The position numbers were made by a program, and so were the translations under genes. Below the pieces are notes generated by a model. The model worked only from the letters and a program-made list of their open reading frames with translations. It ran no database searches and was not told the origin of the DNA. A stretch of DNA of 64,000 bases from Winogradskyella eximia (lineage in GTDB: Bacteria; Bacteroidota; Bacteroidia; Flavobacteriales; Flavobacteriaceae), in contig NZ_QRDV01000005.1 of the NCBI RefSeq assembly GCF_003386165.1, positions 62,001-126,000 of the forward strand, in the 5' to 3' direction. Positions within the stretch are counted from its first letter, which is position 1. The number at the start of each line of letters is the position of its first letter. Shown one piece after another: positions 24,835-34,145 of this stretch.

Positions 24835-26121
24835 TTATCTACCCTTGATAATTTCACTTAATTTTTGTGTCAATACTTTTCTACTGTACTGTTGTAAACC
24901 AATAGCATTTACGGTTAAAGTCTTATTTTTAAAAGCTTCAAAATAGTTTAAGATTTGTAATTTTAACTGGGCTTTTTGCTGATAATTAAAATACGTTCCT
25001 GTATTAGTGGATTTAATAATTTGCTCCACATCAGCATCTTTAGGTCCAATGGCCAAAATTGGTGTTTCAGAAACAATATATTCAAACACTTTTCCCGGAA
25101 TAATAGCTTTAGTGTCTTCAGAATCGATTTCTATTAACAGCAACAATTGCGATTGCATTTGAAATTTTAAAGCCTCATCATGACTCACATAACCCACTAC
25201 ATTGACGTGATTATTTAACCCATTTTGATGAATAGACTCAATCACATCATCACTAACCACACCTATAAGTTGTAATTTGAATGCTTCTGAAAAAGCTTCA
25301 TCATCCTGAATTAATTCTGATAACGTTTCCCATAAAACCACAGGATTACGTTCAGACAACAACGAACCAATATGAGATAGGGTGAATTTTTCATCCTTCC
25401 CTTCTACTCTAACTGAATGTACATCGTAACCATTTGTAATTACAGTAATCGGTTGTTTGGTTTTATTTTGAAATTCATTCTTCGTATGATTACTAGTCAC
25501 TATAATTTCATCGGCAGTATTTAAAACCTTTTGTTCCAAATCGATGTGTTTTGCTTTTGAAGAATCCGTTAGTTTTAAATCTTTATGATAACCAATCGTT
25601 GTCCATGGATCTCTAAAATCAGCTAACCATCTTACACCTAATCTTGCTTTTAGCTGTAAACCTATTAAATGTAAACTATGTGGTGGACCTGTAGTAATTA
25701 TGGTTTCAATTTTATGTTTTTCAATATAATCTGATAAAAAAGAAACTGAAGGCTGTACCCAATTTTTACGTGCATCAGGAATAAAATAATTGCCTCTAAC
25801 GTAAAGCATCGCTTTTTCAATTAACGATTGCTTTTTAGCCTTAGGTATAACTCCAGAACTAATTTTTTTAGAGCTCCCTTTAGAAAACCAACTCGCTAAA
25901 CCATAAGGTTCATTAATCGGCTGTTTTAAAATAGTGATATTATCAGGGATTTCATTTACCAAACTTTGGTCAATAATGGGATAGTTTGGGTTTTCAGGAC
26001 AATAGACAACAGGTTCAATACCAAATTCAGGTAAGTACTTCACAAATTTTAACCAACGTTGCACACCTGGACCTCCAGCTGGTGGCCAGTAATAGGTTAT
26101 GATTAGTGTTTTTTTATTCAT
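24835..26121 (-). CDS. Glycosyltransferase, GT-B fold (family 4-like)
   Basis: 428 residues. The N-terminus reads LIITYYWPPAGGPGVQRWLK, the usual glycine-rich entry loop of GT4-type enzymes, followed by FVKYLPEFGIEPVVYCP. The C-terminal half has the nucleotide-sugar domain (ITVITNGYD, HIGSLLSERNP, PGKVFEYIVSETPILAIG, in which the first Glu of the EYI block takes the place of the family's E-x7-E). It is soluble or peripheral at the inner membrane. Six bases separate it from the YfhO gene upstream. Confidence 0.85.
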   Translation of the reverse strand: MNKKTLIITYYWPPAGGPGVQRWLKFVKYLPEFGIEPVVYCPENPNYPIIDQSLVNEIPDNITILKQPINEPYGLASWFSKGSSKKISSGVIPKAKKQSLIEKAMLYVRGNYFIPDARKNWVQPSVSFLSDYIEKHKIETIITTGPPHSLHLIGLQLKARLGVRWLADFRDPWTTIGYHKDLKLTDSSKAKHIDLEQKVLNTADEIIVTSNHTKNEFQNKTKQPITVITNGYDVHSVRVEGKDEKFTLSHIGSLLSERNPVVLWETLSELIQDDEAFSEAFKLQLIGVVSDDVIESIHQNGLNNHVNVVGYVSHDEALKFQMQSQLLLLIEIDSEDTKAIIPGKVFEYIVSETPILAIGPKDADVEQIIKSTNTGTYFNYQQKAQLKLQILNYFEAFKNKTLTVNAIGLQQYSRKVLTQKLSEIIKGR

Positions 26122-26126
26122 AATAA

Positions 26127-28565
26127 CTAAGCATTCGCTTTACGTCGCTTAAACTCATAAAAAACACCTAACAATAGCAAAATTACTAATATAACAGAAC
26201 TAGCTAGAGCCACATTACTTCCTGTTTTTACAACTTGTGGTTCAAATTTAAATTCTATGGTATGGTTTCCTATAGGTAATTCTAATGCTCTTAGTACATA
26301 GTTTACTCTAAAATGTGGCGTTAATGTACCATCAATGTAGGCATTCCAGCCTTGAGCATAATAGATTTCTGAGAATACAGCTAAACCTACATTTGTGTTA
26401 TTCGATTCGTATTTTAAATAATTTGGCTTGAATTCCTTTAACTGAATTGAAGCTATAGAATCAACTTGGTATGTTGTTTTTAAATTATTATCGGTCTGAA
26501 CCGTTTGTTCTAAAACAGCTGTTGTTTTTGTATTTAAACTATCTAAAGCTACAATTTCTTGATTAGCATCAGCAACAACCTTTAGTTTTGAAACAAACCA
26601 AGCATTTCCATTAGCTTCTGTATTAGTATATGGAAAAATTTGCCCTTGCTCTTCTGCTATAATGTATTTGGTATTAAGCATATTGAGAACATTCATATTG
26701 TTTTTATACACATGAAACTCCAATAACTCTTCTACGCGTCCTAGTTTTGCTGCACTATAACCCATTAATGAATTATGATAATAAGCCGCTTTTGCAGGCA
26801 TTCGTTGCCCTTCTGTAGACATATCCATCACTCTAAAGTGCCCTTTATCTTTTAAAATTTCTTTATCAGCTTGGTTGGGTTGGTATGGTTTGTCTACTTT
26901 AATGGCCGAGATAAAATTATCGTTATTAACGTATTGTTTGTCTACAGTCACTAAATCGAAAAGGATTAACACTGCAAATACAACAACGACTAATGTTTCT
27001 GATAATTTCTTTTTTAGGAATAAGTATATCGTTCCTGCAGAAAGCAAAACTAAGATTAAAGTTCTTAAGGTGTCTGTTGTCATTAACGATTTTCGGTCTT
27101 TAATAACAGCATCCATAAATGGTTGGCCATAAGCACTAATATATTGGTCGTCTCGTAAGCCTTCAAAATCAAATAATGTTGATTTAAATAGTAAAAAGAT
27201 GATAGCCAAACCTGCTGTAATGCCAACAGAATAGAGCAAGGCTTTTAGTTTTTCTTCATCTTTCTGAAAGTCATTAAACAAACGTGATAAAGCAAAAATG
27301 CCTAATACCGGAATACACAATTCTAAAATAACCTGTATAGAACTTACCGCTCTAAATTTGTTATAAAAAGGCACATAATCGATAAATAAATCGGTTAGAA
27401 ATCCAAAATTCTTTCCATAAGACAATAAAAGAGAAAAAATAGTTCCACCAACAAGCCACCATTTTAATCGTCCTTTCACTAGAAACAGACCTAGTACAAA
27501 AAGAAAAATAATTACAGCTCCAACATAAGCTGGTGCCTCTACAATGGGTTGATTTCCCCAATACATCGGCGCATTTCTTGCTGCATCTAAAGCTTCAATA
27601 GGTGAAGCTCCTAAATTAATATAAGCCTTATAAGTTTCAGAGTCTTTACCAACATCTTCATAGTTACCTCCTCCCATAAATTTTGGGATATAGAGATTGA
27701 ACGTTTCTAAAATACCATAACTATATTCTGTAATATAATCTCTATCTAAACCAGTTGTCACCTCTTTTAGTGAACCATCTGGATTTATAGTTAAATCACT
27801 TTGTCCACGAACACTTTCTTTAACATACTCTTGCGTTGCCATAATCCCAGTTGCATTAAGACCAACAGCTAAAATAGCTGCCATGGTTAATAAACCAACC
27901 GATTTAAAAAAATGTGGTAAAACCTTTTTTCTATAAGCATCAATCAAATAAGACAATCCTAACACCAATATTAATAAAAGAAGATAATAGGTCATTTGTG
28001 GATGATTTGCCACAATCTGCAAGCCTAAAGCAATAGTTGTCAATAAAAACCCAAGTATATATTTCTTTCTAAAAGTGAGAATAATTCCCGCTAACACCAA
28101 TGGCATATAAGCAATGGCATGTGCTTTAGAGTTATGACCTACACCCAAGATAATAATGAGATACGTAGAAAAACCAAAGGCTAATGCACCTAAAGCGGCT
28201 AGCTTAAAATCAACTTTTAAGGATAGTAATAAAATATAAAATCCTATAAAATAAAGGAATAAGTAATCTGCAGGTCTAGGTAGAAAGCGTAAAGCTAAAT
28301 CTAGTTTTTTAATATAATTGTGAGGATATTTTGCACCTAACTGATAGGTTGGCATTCCGCCAAACGCACTATTGGTCCAATACGTTTCTTCACCTGTTGT
28401 CTTGGCAAACTCTTTTTGTTGCTGAGCCATACCAATATAGTGCATAATATCACTTTGGTTAATTTTTTTGCCTTGTAAAACAGGACTAAAATAAGCTAAG
28501 GAAACAACTACAAATCCAATTAAAATTAGGACATGTGGCAATAAACGTTTTATAGAAAATGACAT
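26127..28565 (-). CDS. YfhO family multi-pass membrane protein
   Basis: 812 residues. About 12 membrane helices in the first 520 residues, then a large extracytoplasmic domain (about 545-780) and a last helix (about 785-803) with a basic tail. Family blocks are INQSDIMHYIGMAQQQKEFA, WTNSAFGGMPTYQL and HFRVNYVLRALELPIGNHTI. In Gram-positives YfhO-type proteins are GT-C glycosyltransferases that decorate teichoic acids; in Bacteroidetes the role is inferred to be transfer of a lipid-linked sugar to surface polymer or protein. Its position in front of a glycosyltransferase and a flippase fits this. Confidence 0.85.
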   Translation of the reverse strand: MSFSIKRLLPHVLILIGFVVVSLAYFSPVLQGKKINQSDIMHYIGMAQQQKEFAKTTGEETYWTNSAFGGMPTYQLGAKYPHNYIKKLDLALRFLPRPADYLFLYFIGFYILLLSLKVDFKLAALGALAFGFSTYLIIILGVGHNSKAHAIAYMPLVLAGIILTFRKKYILGFLLTTIALGLQIVANHPQMTYYLLLLILVLGLSYLIDAYRKKVLPHFFKSVGLLTMAAILAVGLNATGIMATQEYVKESVRGQSDLTINPDGSLKEVTTGLDRDYITEYSYGILETFNLYIPKFMGGGNYEDVGKDSETYKAYINLGASPIEALDAARNAPMYWGNQPIVEAPAYVGAVIIFLFVLGLFLVKGRLKWWLVGGTIFSLLLSYGKNFGFLTDLFIDYVPFYNKFRAVSSIQVILELCIPVLGIFALSRLFNDFQKDEEKLKALLYSVGITAGLAIIFLLFKSTLFDFEGLRDDQYISAYGQPFMDAVIKDRKSLMTTDTLRTLILVLLSAGTIYLFLKKKLSETLVVVVFAVLILFDLVTVDKQYVNNDNFISAIKVDKPYQPNQADKEILKDKGHFRVMDMSTEGQRMPAKAAYYHNSLMGYSAAKLGRVEELLEFHVYKNNMNVLNMLNTKYIIAEEQGQIFPYTNTEANGNAWFVSKLKVVADANQEIVALDSLNTKTTAVLEQTVQTDNNLKTTYQVDSIASIQLKEFKPNYLKYESNNTNVGLAVFSEIYYAQGWNAYIDGTLTPHFRVNYVLRALELPIGNHTIEFKFEPQVVKTGSNVALASSVILVILLLLGVFYEFKRRKANA

Positions 28566-28673
28566 GAGAATGCTTTAAGTTGAATGATTCTGAAAAGTAG
28601 TTATTTTTTTTGAAACATCGCTAGAGTTTCCTTGATACTGAAACATACTCAGCTTAAATTATAAGGAATAAAG

Positions 28674-28946
28674 CTATTCTATTTCTTCGTAATCGATATA
28701 TTCTCCAACTTTGGTGTTAGAAGATTTATTTTCGTTAGGCATTTTATCAATAACTGTTTCGCCTTCCTTTTGCTTTTGCTCTTGTCTTTGTTGATTAGGG
28801 TTTTGAAACCCTCCAAATTGTTGACCAAATTTTTCTTCTGCCTTTTTTGCTACAAAACGCACTAACAAAGGGGCAAAAAGACGTGATAAAATCTTAAAAC
28901 CGAAGTAAACAAGCAAGATAATTAAAATAGTTCTGAGTAATCCCAT
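28674..28946 (-). CDS. DUF4834 small membrane protein
   Basis: 90 residues: a membrane helix (about 4-24, LLRTILIILLVYFGFKIL), a basic segment, then a Gln/Lys-rich linker and acidic end YIDYEEIE. This matches DUF4834 of Bacteroidetes as I remember it. It lies 108 bases upstream of the YfhO gene on the same strand, as in related genomes. Function unknown. Confidence 0.75.
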   Translation of the reverse strand: MGLLRTILIILLVYFGFKILSRLFAPLLVRFVAKKAEEKFGQQFGGFQNPNQQRQEQKQKEGETVIDKMPNENKSSNTKVGEYIDYEEIE

Positions 28947-29085
28947 GGACTAAGCTTCTTAAATAATAAAGATTATAATATTCAAAAATACAATTATAGT
29001 CATTTAAAATGCGTTATAATTCCTTAAAAAAATCATAATATCGCTTCACTTTTGAAATTTCAAATAAGAAATGGTATAAAATATT

Positions 29086-29093
29086 TATATTTG
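29086..29093 (+). promoter_or_regulatory. -7 box before the outer-membrane protein gene
   Basis: TATATTTG matches TAnnTTTG exactly and lies 54 bases before the ATG at 29148. Confidence 0.45.
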
Positions 29094-29147
29094 GCTCAAA
29101 TCTTCATTAGATTGGATGGTTTTAAATCCTTATTAAACCTATAAAAA

Positions 29148-30137
29148 ATGCGAATACTCAAATCAACGCTTGCTTTACTCATTTCATTAAGCTTCAGTTC
29201 TGCCTACGCTCAATATACAGAAGTCATTAATTCTAATCGTCCTGGTGTTTCAAAAAGTGCCTTTTCTGTTGGTACAGGCGTCGCACAATTTGAAGCGGGC
29301 GCTTTTACTGTAAAAGAAGACCACGCACTAAGAAATTATGAAGTTTCAGGATTCGGTCTTGATTTTGCCTTAAGATATGGTTTGCTATTTGAGCAATTAG
29401 AATTATCTCTTGATGGTATTTATCAGAATGATACTGAAACAGATTACAATGGATTAACTCCTGACGAAACTCCACGCTCAAACTTTAAGAACTTTACCCT
29501 AGGAGCTAAATATTTAGTTTACGATCCTTATAAAAATGCAGAAGAAGAAAAACCTAATATTTATAGTTATCATGCGAATAGAAAGTTTAGTTGGAAATCA
29601 TTAATACCAGCTGTTGCCGTTTATGTTGGTGCTAATTTTGATACTAAGGATAACCCTTACTTAGCAACTGATGTTTCTGGTTTTAGTCCTAAGGTAATGA
29701 TCGCTACACAAAATAATTTTAATGGTGGTTGGGTATTTGTAATGAATTTAATTAAAGATAGAATCGGTACTGACCAATCTGATTTCTCATACATACTGAC
29801 CTTAACCCATTCCTTTACTCCACAATGGGTAGTATTTGGAGAAGCACAAGGAATTAATAGTGATTTTTATGCTGATAACATTTTTAGATTTGGAGGTGCT
29901 TATCTCTGGACTAAAGATTTTCAATTAGATGCTAATATTGCTTTTAATACAAAAGATACTCCAACAGTCTTCAATATTGCTTTTGGTGCATCTTATCGAT
30001 TAGACTTTCACAAAGATAAAAAGATAGAAAATGGCACATCTAATGATGAAGGAGGCAAGAGCAAAAAGCAAAACAAAAAAGATAAGAGGAAAATAAATAA
30101 AAACAAGGATAAAAAAGCAGATGATTTTGACTTTTAA
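29148..30137 (+). CDS. Outer-membrane beta-barrel, phenol_MetA_deg-type transporter family
   Basis: 329 residues with a signal peptide cut after YAQ (residue 22). The mature part starts YTEVINSNRPGVSKSAFSVG, the hallmark of the family called transporter / MetA-pathway of phenol degradation (PF13557), with alternating strands ending in aromatic residues. The last 35 residues are Lys-rich (KKQNKKDKRKINKNKDKK), which is unusual for a barrel and would lie in the periplasm. Ligand unknown. It lies 20 bases before a GNAT gene on the same strand. Confidence 0.75.
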   Translation: MRILKSTLALLISLSFSSAYAQYTEVINSNRPGVSKSAFSVGTGVAQFEAGAFTVKEDHALRNYEVSGFGLDFALRYGLLFEQLELSLDGIYQNDTETDYNGLTPDETPRSNFKNFTLGAKYLVYDPYKNAEEEKPNIYSYHANRKFSWKSLIPAVAVYVGANFDTKDNPYLATDVSGFSPKVMIATQNNFNGGWVFVMNLIKDRIGTDQSDFSYILTLTHSFTPQWVVFGEAQGINSDFYADNIFRFGGAYLWTKDFQLDANIAFNTKDTPTVFNIAFGASYRLDFHKDKKIENGTSNDEGGKSKKQNKKDKRKINKNKDKKADDFDF

Positions 30138-30157
30138 TTTACAGCTCGTTTAAGTAT

Positions 30158-31276
30158 ATGATTACAATTAAAGAAGCCACATCCAAAAAGGATTTAAAAG
30201 CATTTGTTCAGTTTCCTTTTAAACTATACAAAGATTCTAAATATTGGGTACCACCTATTATTAAACAAGAATTAGAAACATTTAACAAGGATAAGAATCC
30301 TATTTTTAATGATGCTGAAGCACGATTTTTCTTAGCTTATAAAGAAGGTGAAATTGTTGGTAGAATTGCTGCTATTATTAATTGGTTAGAAGTAGACAAA
30401 AAAGGCATTAAAAAAATGCGTTTTGGTTGGTTTGATTTTATTGATGACATTGCTGTTAGCACTGCCCTTTTTGATACCATTGAAAACATTGGAAGAGCGC
30501 ATAACCTCAGTTATGCAGAAGGACCAGTTGGATTTTCTAACTTAGATAAAGTTGGAGTAATGACTGAAGGTTACGATCATTTGGCTACAATGATAACTTG
30601 GTACAATCACTCTTATTATGTTGACCACTATAAAGCTCGTGGCTACAAAATTGAAAAAGAATATGCAGAGAGTAGTTTTCCTTTTGATAACGTAAAACCT
30701 ATATTCTTTAAAAAAGCTCAAGAACTTATTAAGAAGCGTTATAACCTTAAAGCTTTAAAATTTACTAAAACAGAAGAAGTAATGCCATACGTAGACCGTA
30801 TGTTTGACTTGTTTAATGAAAGTTACGCCTCATTATCTTCTTTTGTAGAAATTACTGATATCCAAAAAGAATATTTTAAAAAGAAATTTATTGGTTTTAT
30901 CAATCCAGAATACATCAAATTTGTTGTTGATAACAACGATAGACTTATTGGTTTTGCGATAGTAATGCCAAGATTTGCTGAAGCTTTACAAAAAGCAAAT
31001 GGAAAGTTATTCCCGTTTGGATTTACACATATTTTAAAAGCAAAACGAAATAGTAAAGAAGTTATCTTCTATTTAATTGGTATACATCCTGAATATCAAA
31101 ACAAAGGAGTACATGCAGTAATCTTCAACGAATATTACGAAACCTTTAAAGAAAAAGGCATAGAAACTTGCTACAGAACACCCGAATTAGAAGACAATTT
31201 TGCCATTAAAAAAATATGGAAACATTTTGATCCTATTATCTATGCTAGACGGAAAACGTTTGTGAAAGATCTTTAG
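30158..31276 (+). CDS. GNAT-fold acyltransferase, candidate sulfonolipid N-acyltransferase
   Basis: 372 residues, long for GNAT. An N-terminal half (FKLYKDSKYWVPPIIKQE, ARFFLAYKEGEIVGRIAAII) and a C-terminal half with the acyl-CoA binding block YLIGIHPEYQNKGVHAVIF and FNEYYETFKEKGIETCYRTP. No signal peptide or membrane helix. Proteins of this type are common in Bacteroidetes and, as I recall, are distantly related to the GNAT-type bacterial ceramide synthase of Caulobacter. It converges with a cysteate/serine acyltransferase-like gene here, so I propose that it N-acylates capnine or a sphingoid base; this is inference. Annotation as plain GNAT is certain, the substrate is not. Confidence 0.7.
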   Translation: MITIKEATSKKDLKAFVQFPFKLYKDSKYWVPPIIKQELETFNKDKNPIFNDAEARFFLAYKEGEIVGRIAAIINWLEVDKKGIKKMRFGWFDFIDDIAVSTALFDTIENIGRAHNLSYAEGPVGFSNLDKVGVMTEGYDHLATMITWYNHSYYVDHYKARGYKIEKEYAESSFPFDNVKPIFFKKAQELIKKRYNLKALKFTKTEEVMPYVDRMFDLFNESYASLSSFVEITDIQKEYFKKKFIGFINPEYIKFVVDNNDRLIGFAIVMPRFAEALQKANGKLFPFGFTHILKAKRNSKEVIFYLIGIHPEYQNKGVHAVIFNEYYETFKEKGIETCYRTPELEDNFAIKKIWKHFDPIIYARRKTFVKDL

Positions 31277-31301
31277 CTTTTACATACCAAAGATTAAGTA
31301 T

Positions 31302-31341
31302 AAAAAAACGGTCATCTTTTTAATTAAGATGACCGTTTTTA
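31302..31341. terminator. Bidirectional terminator
   Basis: Stem AAAACGGTCATCTT / AAGATGACCGTTTT with a 7-base loop and A/T runs on both sides, between the convergent GNAT and PLP acyltransferase genes. Confidence 0.92.
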
Positions 31342-31360
31342 TTTTATTATGAGACTCTAA

Positions 31361-32620
31361 TTACTCACCCATAGCTGCAATTAAAGCTGCAGACATTCTT
31401 TTATAAGTTCCGTTTTCTAAACGACTTCTAATAGCATCAAAAGCATCTAATGTTTCTTTAACGTCCTCCAAAGTATGTGTTGCCGTTGGAATCATTCTAA
31501 GCAATATTAAGCCTTTAGGTATTACTGGGTAAACGACTATAGAACAAAATATTCCGTAATTTTCACGTAAATCTCTTACTAAAGCCATTGCTTCAGGAAT
31601 ACTTCCTTTTAAATACACTGGAGTTACACAACTTTGAGTTGTACCAATATCAAAACCACGATCCTTTAAACCAGATTGTAAAGCATCAACTATGGTCCAA
31701 AGGTTTTTCTTAAGCTCTGGCATTGTACGCAACATATCCAAACGTTTTAATGCACCAACTACAAGTTGCATTTGTAAGGACTTAGCGAACATCTGAGAAC
31801 GTAAGTTATATTTTAGATAATCAATAATCTCTTGATCTGCTGCAATAAATGCACCAGTACTTGCCATAGATTTAGCAAATGTTGCAAAATATACATCAAT
31901 TTCATCTTGAACACCTTGCTCCTCACCTGTTCCAGCACCAGTTGCTCCTAGTGTACCAAATCCATGTGCATCATCTACAAAAAATCTAAAATTGAATTTT
32001 TTCTTAAGTGCAACAATTTCTTTTAAACGACCTTGTTCTCCTCGCATTCCAAAGACACCTTCAGAAATCACAAGAATTCCTCCACCTGTCTGCTCTGCCA
32101 TTTTAGTAGCACGTTCAAGGTTTTTTTCAAGGCTATCCATATCATTGTGCTTATAAGTAAAACGTTTACCCATATGCAAACGCACACCATCTATAATACA
32201 AGCGTGAGAATCTACATCATATACAATAATATCATCTTTAGCTACCAAAGCATCAATGGTAGAAACCATACCTTGATATCCAAAGTTTAAAAGGTAAGCT
32301 GCCTTTTTATTAACAAAAGCGGCTAATTCATTTTGTAACTGTTCGTGTAAATCTGTATGACCAGACATCATACGTGCACCCATTGGATATGCTGAACCAT
32401 ACCTTACACCTGCCTCTCCATCTACTTTTCTTACTTCTGGATGATTTGCTAAACCCAAGTAATCATTGATACTCCAAGTAATAACATCTTTTCCTTGAAA
32501 CTTCATTCTATTAGAAATCTCACCTTCAAGTTTAGGGAATACAAAATACCCTTCTGCTTGCGCTGCCCATTTACCAAGCGGTCCTTTGTCTCTATAAATC
32601 TTTTCAAATAAATCCTTCAT
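31361..32620 (-). CDS. PLP-dependent alpha-oxoamine synthase, probable cysteate acyltransferase
   Basis: 419 residues, alpha-oxoamine synthase family (with serine palmitoyltransferase and KBL/BioF). PLP Lys is K250 in FATFAKSMASTGAF; Asp216/His219 in DDAHGFG hold the cofactor; SGHTDLHEQLQNELA is the family's substrate block. In Flavobacterium and Capnocytophaga the closest relatives condense cysteate with a fatty acyl group to make 3-dehydrocapnine, the first committed step of the sulfonolipids needed for gliding. The adjacent cysteine-synthase-like gene, which could supply cysteate, favours this over serine palmitoyltransferase. Cytosolic. The exact substrate cannot be proven from sequence. 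Confidence 0.8.
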   Translation of the reverse strand: MKDLFEKIYRDKGPLGKWAAQAEGYFVFPKLEGEISNRMKFQGKDVITWSINDYLGLANHPEVRKVDGEAGVRYGSAYPMGARMMSGHTDLHEQLQNELAAFVNKKAAYLLNFGYQGMVSTIDALVAKDDIIVYDVDSHACIIDGVRLHMGKRFTYKHNDMDSLEKNLERATKMAEQTGGGILVISEGVFGMRGEQGRLKEIVALKKKFNFRFFVDDAHGFGTLGATGAGTGEEQGVQDEIDVYFATFAKSMASTGAFIAADQEIIDYLKYNLRSQMFAKSLQMQLVVGALKRLDMLRTMPELKKNLWTIVDALQSGLKDRGFDIGTTQSCVTPVYLKGSIPEAMALVRDLRENYGIFCSIVVYPVIPKGLILLRMIPTATHTLEDVKETLDAFDAIRSRLENGTYKRMSAALIAAMGE

Positions 32621-33035
32621 GCGCTAAGTTTGCTGTTAATCAATTGTTTTACACAAAAAAACATGCGTAACCAATCAATAATTATTTAGTTAATTTAATC
32701 TTGTTAGTGCTTGCAAAATTAATTAATAATATTATGAATGCATAATTTATTTAATTTAAGTATCAACTAAGTTTTAAACAATAATTGATTACATAAAATT
32801 AATTGATACAATTAAAAAATAATTTTCAAAATAGAATTAATAAAAACACATAATTATATTTTTCTCCTATACAATTATGGCTTCGCACTTATCATTTATG
32901 CTTAATATCATTTATATGTTTTTGATACCACCTCACCTATAATTAATCATAGAAAAAGAAGCAAAACAAAAAACTAAGCATAAAAAAACCTATCACAGTG
33001 ACCTATGATAGATTTATAATTATTAATAATTTAGT
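32621..33035. other. 415-base AT-rich gap between the two PLP-enzyme genes
   Basis: No open frame on either strand looks like a gene. The stretch is over 75 percent A+T. It holds the minus-strand terminator of the cysteine-synthase-like gene (32982-33012) and, at 32714-32721, CAAAATTA, which is a TAATTTTG -7 box on the minus strand and a candidate promoter for the downstream acyltransferase gene. Nothing else was seen. Confidence 0.5.
32982..33012 (-). terminator. Terminator of the cysteine-synthase-like gene
   Basis: On the minus strand CTATCA-10 bases-TGATAG followed by G and seven T, 24 bases after the stop codon. The stem is only six pairs. Confidence 0.65.
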
Positions 33036-34073
33036 TTACTTTATGTACTCTATAGTGGCTTGCACTTCACTTTTACTATCAAAAAAGCCTTGATCTTCCA
33101 TCCATTTATCATTATATACCTTACTCATATAACGTGATCCATGATCTGGAAATATAACAACAACTTTATCTGTAGGTTTAAACTCACCTTCTTCTTGTAA
33201 TTGCTTTATAGCTTGCATTGCTGCTCCACTTGTATAACCAACAAAAAGACCTTCTGTATTTGAAATTTCTCTTGCAGTATGTGCACTTTCTTCATCCGTA
33301 ACCTTTACAAACTTATCTATTAAATCAAAGTCTGTTGCAGTAGGAATTAAGTTTTTACCCAAACCTTCAATTCTGTATGGATAAATTTCTTTATGATCAA
33401 ACTCGCGAGTTTCATGATATTTCTTTAAAACAGAACCGTAAGCATCAACACCAATAACTTTTACGCTTGGATTTTGCTCTTTTAAGTATTTAGAGATCCC
33501 AGAAATAGTACCTCCTGTTCCACTACAAGCAATTAAGTGTGTGATTTCACCTTCTGTCTGATCCCAAATTTCTGGACCAGTAGAGTTGTAATGTGCATCA
33601 ATATTAAGTTGATTAAAATATTGATTGATATAAATAGACCCTTTATTTTCTTCGTGTAAACGTTTTGCAACTTCATAATAAGAACGTGGGTCATCTGCCT
33701 TAACATGTGCAGGACAAACATAAACCTTTGCTCCCATTGACTTTAACATGTCTATTTTATCTGCTGAAGATTTAGAACTTACAGCCAAAATACAATCGTA
33801 ACCTTTGATGATACTCACCAAAGCAAGGCTAAAACCTGTGTTACCAGAAGTTGTTTCTATTATGGTATCTCCTGGCGTCAATATACCTTGACGCTCAGCT
33901 TCTTCAATTATATGTAATGCAATTCTGTCTTTAGAAGAATGACCTGGATTAAACGCTTCTACTTTAGCATAAAAATCGCCATCAAAATTGGCTGTCATTC
34001 TATTTAATTTGATAAGTGGTGTATTTCCTATGAGTTGAAGTACATTATCAAATACATTTTTATTTTCTTTCAT
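33036..34073 (-). CDS. Cysteine synthase family PLP enzyme, probable cysteate synthase
   Basis: 345 residues from the ATG at 34073; a GTG 13 codons upstream (34112) adds a weakly conserved extension and was not used. PLP fold type [16 protein letters not shown] Lys48 in [10 protein letters not shown], phosphate loop [21 protein letters not shown], and YTSGAAM near the C-terminus. It resembles the catalytic core of cystathionine beta-synthase more than CysK. In capnine-making Bacteroidetes an enzyme of this class makes L-cysteate from O-phosphoserine and sulfite. The neighbouring acyltransferase supports that role; ordinary cysteine synthesis remains possible. Confidence 0.8.
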   Translation of the reverse strand: MKENKNVFDNVLQLIGNTPLIKLNRMTANFDGDFYAKVEAFNPGHSSKDRIALHIIEEAERQGILTPGDTIIETTSGNTGFSLALVSIIKGYDCILAVSSKSSADKIDMLKSMGAKVYVCPAHVKADDPRSYYEVAKRLHEENKGSIYINQYFNQLNIDAHYNSTGPEIWDQTEGEITHLIACSGTGGTISGISKYLKEQNPSVKVIGVDAYGSVLKKYHETREFDHKEIYPYRIEGLGKNLIPTATDFDLIDKFVKVTDEESAHTAREISNTEGLFVGYTSGAAMQAIKQLQEEGEFKPTDKVVVIFPDHGSRYMSKVYNDKWMEDQGFFDSKSEVQATIEYIK

Positions 34074-34145
34074 AAAAGTTATTTTCAGTAACCTATTAAA
34101 ATTATTAGACACCTAAAACCTTACAAAAGTAACATTTTTTTTTAG

